Assembly: GCA_964521525.1 (NCBI GenBank)
Contig: CAZFTD010000077.1
Coordinates: forward strand, 1 to 15,096
Source: CALEUX01 sp964521525
GTDB taxonomy: Bacteria > Bacteroidota > Bacteroidia > Bacteroidales > Marinilabiliaceae
Reading direction: 5' to 3'
DNA length: 15,096 bases
The position numbers were made by a program, and so were the translations under genes. Each line of letters opens with the position of its first letter. Positions within the stretch are counted from its first letter, which is position 1. Shown here piece after piece: positions 14,599 through 15,096 of this stretch. The notes beneath the pieces were generated by a model. The model did no database searches, was not told where the DNA came from, and worked only from the letters and a program-made list of their open reading frames with translations.

Positions 14599-15096
14599 TT
14601 AAAAACCCGTTGATGGCTGAGTTAATACCGAATTGATAACTTCAGCTCCTATAAGCCGGTGGTTTCGGTCGTCAATCCCTTTGTAGTAAACCAATATCAG
14701 ATAATCGTTTTCGGTTTGCTCAAAATTACCTTCAATAGGTGCCAGTGTGGTTTTGCCATTTTCCAATACTAAATACTGGTAATTATAATAGCCCTGCTTG
14801 AGTAATAAAGTGGTTTCATAACACTTCGAAATCTGGTTGTACACCATTTCGGAGCCGGTATTGATTTGCCAGTTGGTAAAGGCGCCGTTCAGGTAAATCT
14901 TCTGGAAGGGGCTTGGGTTATCAGGTTTAAGCGAAAAATGCACAAAAACATAATCCCCTTCGCGGTCGGCATTGTCACGCTCCTGAACTTCAATGTAGTA
15001 GCGCCCATTCAGGTCTTTTCGGTATTGGTACGATGTTTTATCGCGAGGATAATCGGTTACTGCTGTAACGTGGTAAAATGGATCCATAAAATCAAT
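14599..15096 (-). CDS. Type IX secretion system plug protein, C-terminal part (5' end beyond the window)
   Basis: 165 residues are visible and the frame stays open to the window edge (IDF ahead of MDPFYH), so the methionine at 15087 is internal. Diagnostic stretches are TSYQYRKDLNGRYYIEVQE, EGDYVFVHFSLK, IYLNGAFTNWQ, YETTLLLKQGYYNYQY, IEGNFEQTENDYLILVYYK and RNHRLIGAEVINS. They match the C-terminal domain of the T9SS plug family (formerly DUF5103). In that system the Plug protein seals the periplasmic side of the SprA/Sov outer-membrane channel when no PorV-cargo complex occupies it. The family is usually about 400 residues, so a little under half is seen here. It is the second clear T9SS-related locus in the window besides the cargo/SprF-like pair. 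It is followed downstream by a nested inverted repeat that may end its transcript. Confidence 0.88.
   Translation of the reverse strand: MDFMDPFYHVTAVTDYPRDKTSYQYRKDLNGRYYIEVQERDNADREGDYVFVHFSLKPDNPSPFQKIYLNGAFTNWQINTGSEMVYNQISKCYETTLLLKQGYYNYQYLVLENGKTTLAPIEGNFEQTENDYLILVYYKGIDDRNHRLIGAEVINSVLTQPSTGF

Overview
The window reads as a chromosomal segment of a Bacteroidota bacterium, probably a Bacteroidales/Marinilabiliales-type organism, although the exact lineage cannot be fixed from sequence alone. Evidence: a giant surface protein ending in a gliding-motility-type (type B) C-terminal domain, a PorP/SprF-family protein, a type IX secretion system (T9SS) plug protein, TAnnTTTG-type -7 promoter elements, starts without clear Shine-Dalgarno sequences, and AT-rich spacers.

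Layout. 1-8082 (+): the 3' part of a giant secreted protein whose start lies outside the window. It carries SprB-type repeats, Ig/PKD-like modules, 19 tandem modules of about 82 residues, two PKD domains and a type B secretion domain. 8083-8225: two tandem stem-loops. 8229-9275 (+): PorP/SprF-family outer-membrane protein. 9410-10027 (+): membrane-anchored OmpH/Skp-like protein, followed by an intrinsic terminator. 10105-11440 (+): family 2 glycosyltransferase interrupted near its N terminus by a 100-N assembly gap. 11433-11753 (-): small four-helix membrane protein whose 3' end overlaps the glycosyltransferase by 8 bp. 11793-12098 (-): FtsB/DivIC-like septum protein, with its own promoter. 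12099-12550: gene-poor spacer with a terminator for pruA. 12551-14182 (-): 1-pyrroline-5-carboxylate dehydrogenase. 14183-14598: spacer with a candidate promoter, a short palindrome and a nested inverted repeat. 14599-15096 (-): C-terminal part of a T9SS plug protein that runs off the right edge.

How the genes fit together. The left part looks like a T9SS export unit: a cargo protein with a type B signal, followed by a PorP/SprF protein of the kind usually paired with such cargo, then an OmpH-like periplasmic protein. At the far right edge is another T9SS component, the plug, which closes the translocon channel when it is not in use. The genes between (glycosyltransferase, FtsB/DivIC-like, pruA) are housekeeping or of unassigned role.

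No convincing undescribed system was found. The points most worth a second look are the compensating cysteine losses in the giant protein's repeat array, the tandem stem-loops between cargo and SprF-like gene, the nested inverted repeat beside the plug gene, two start-less open stretches in the spacers that may be gene remnants, and the assembly gap that hides the glycosyltransferase N terminus.
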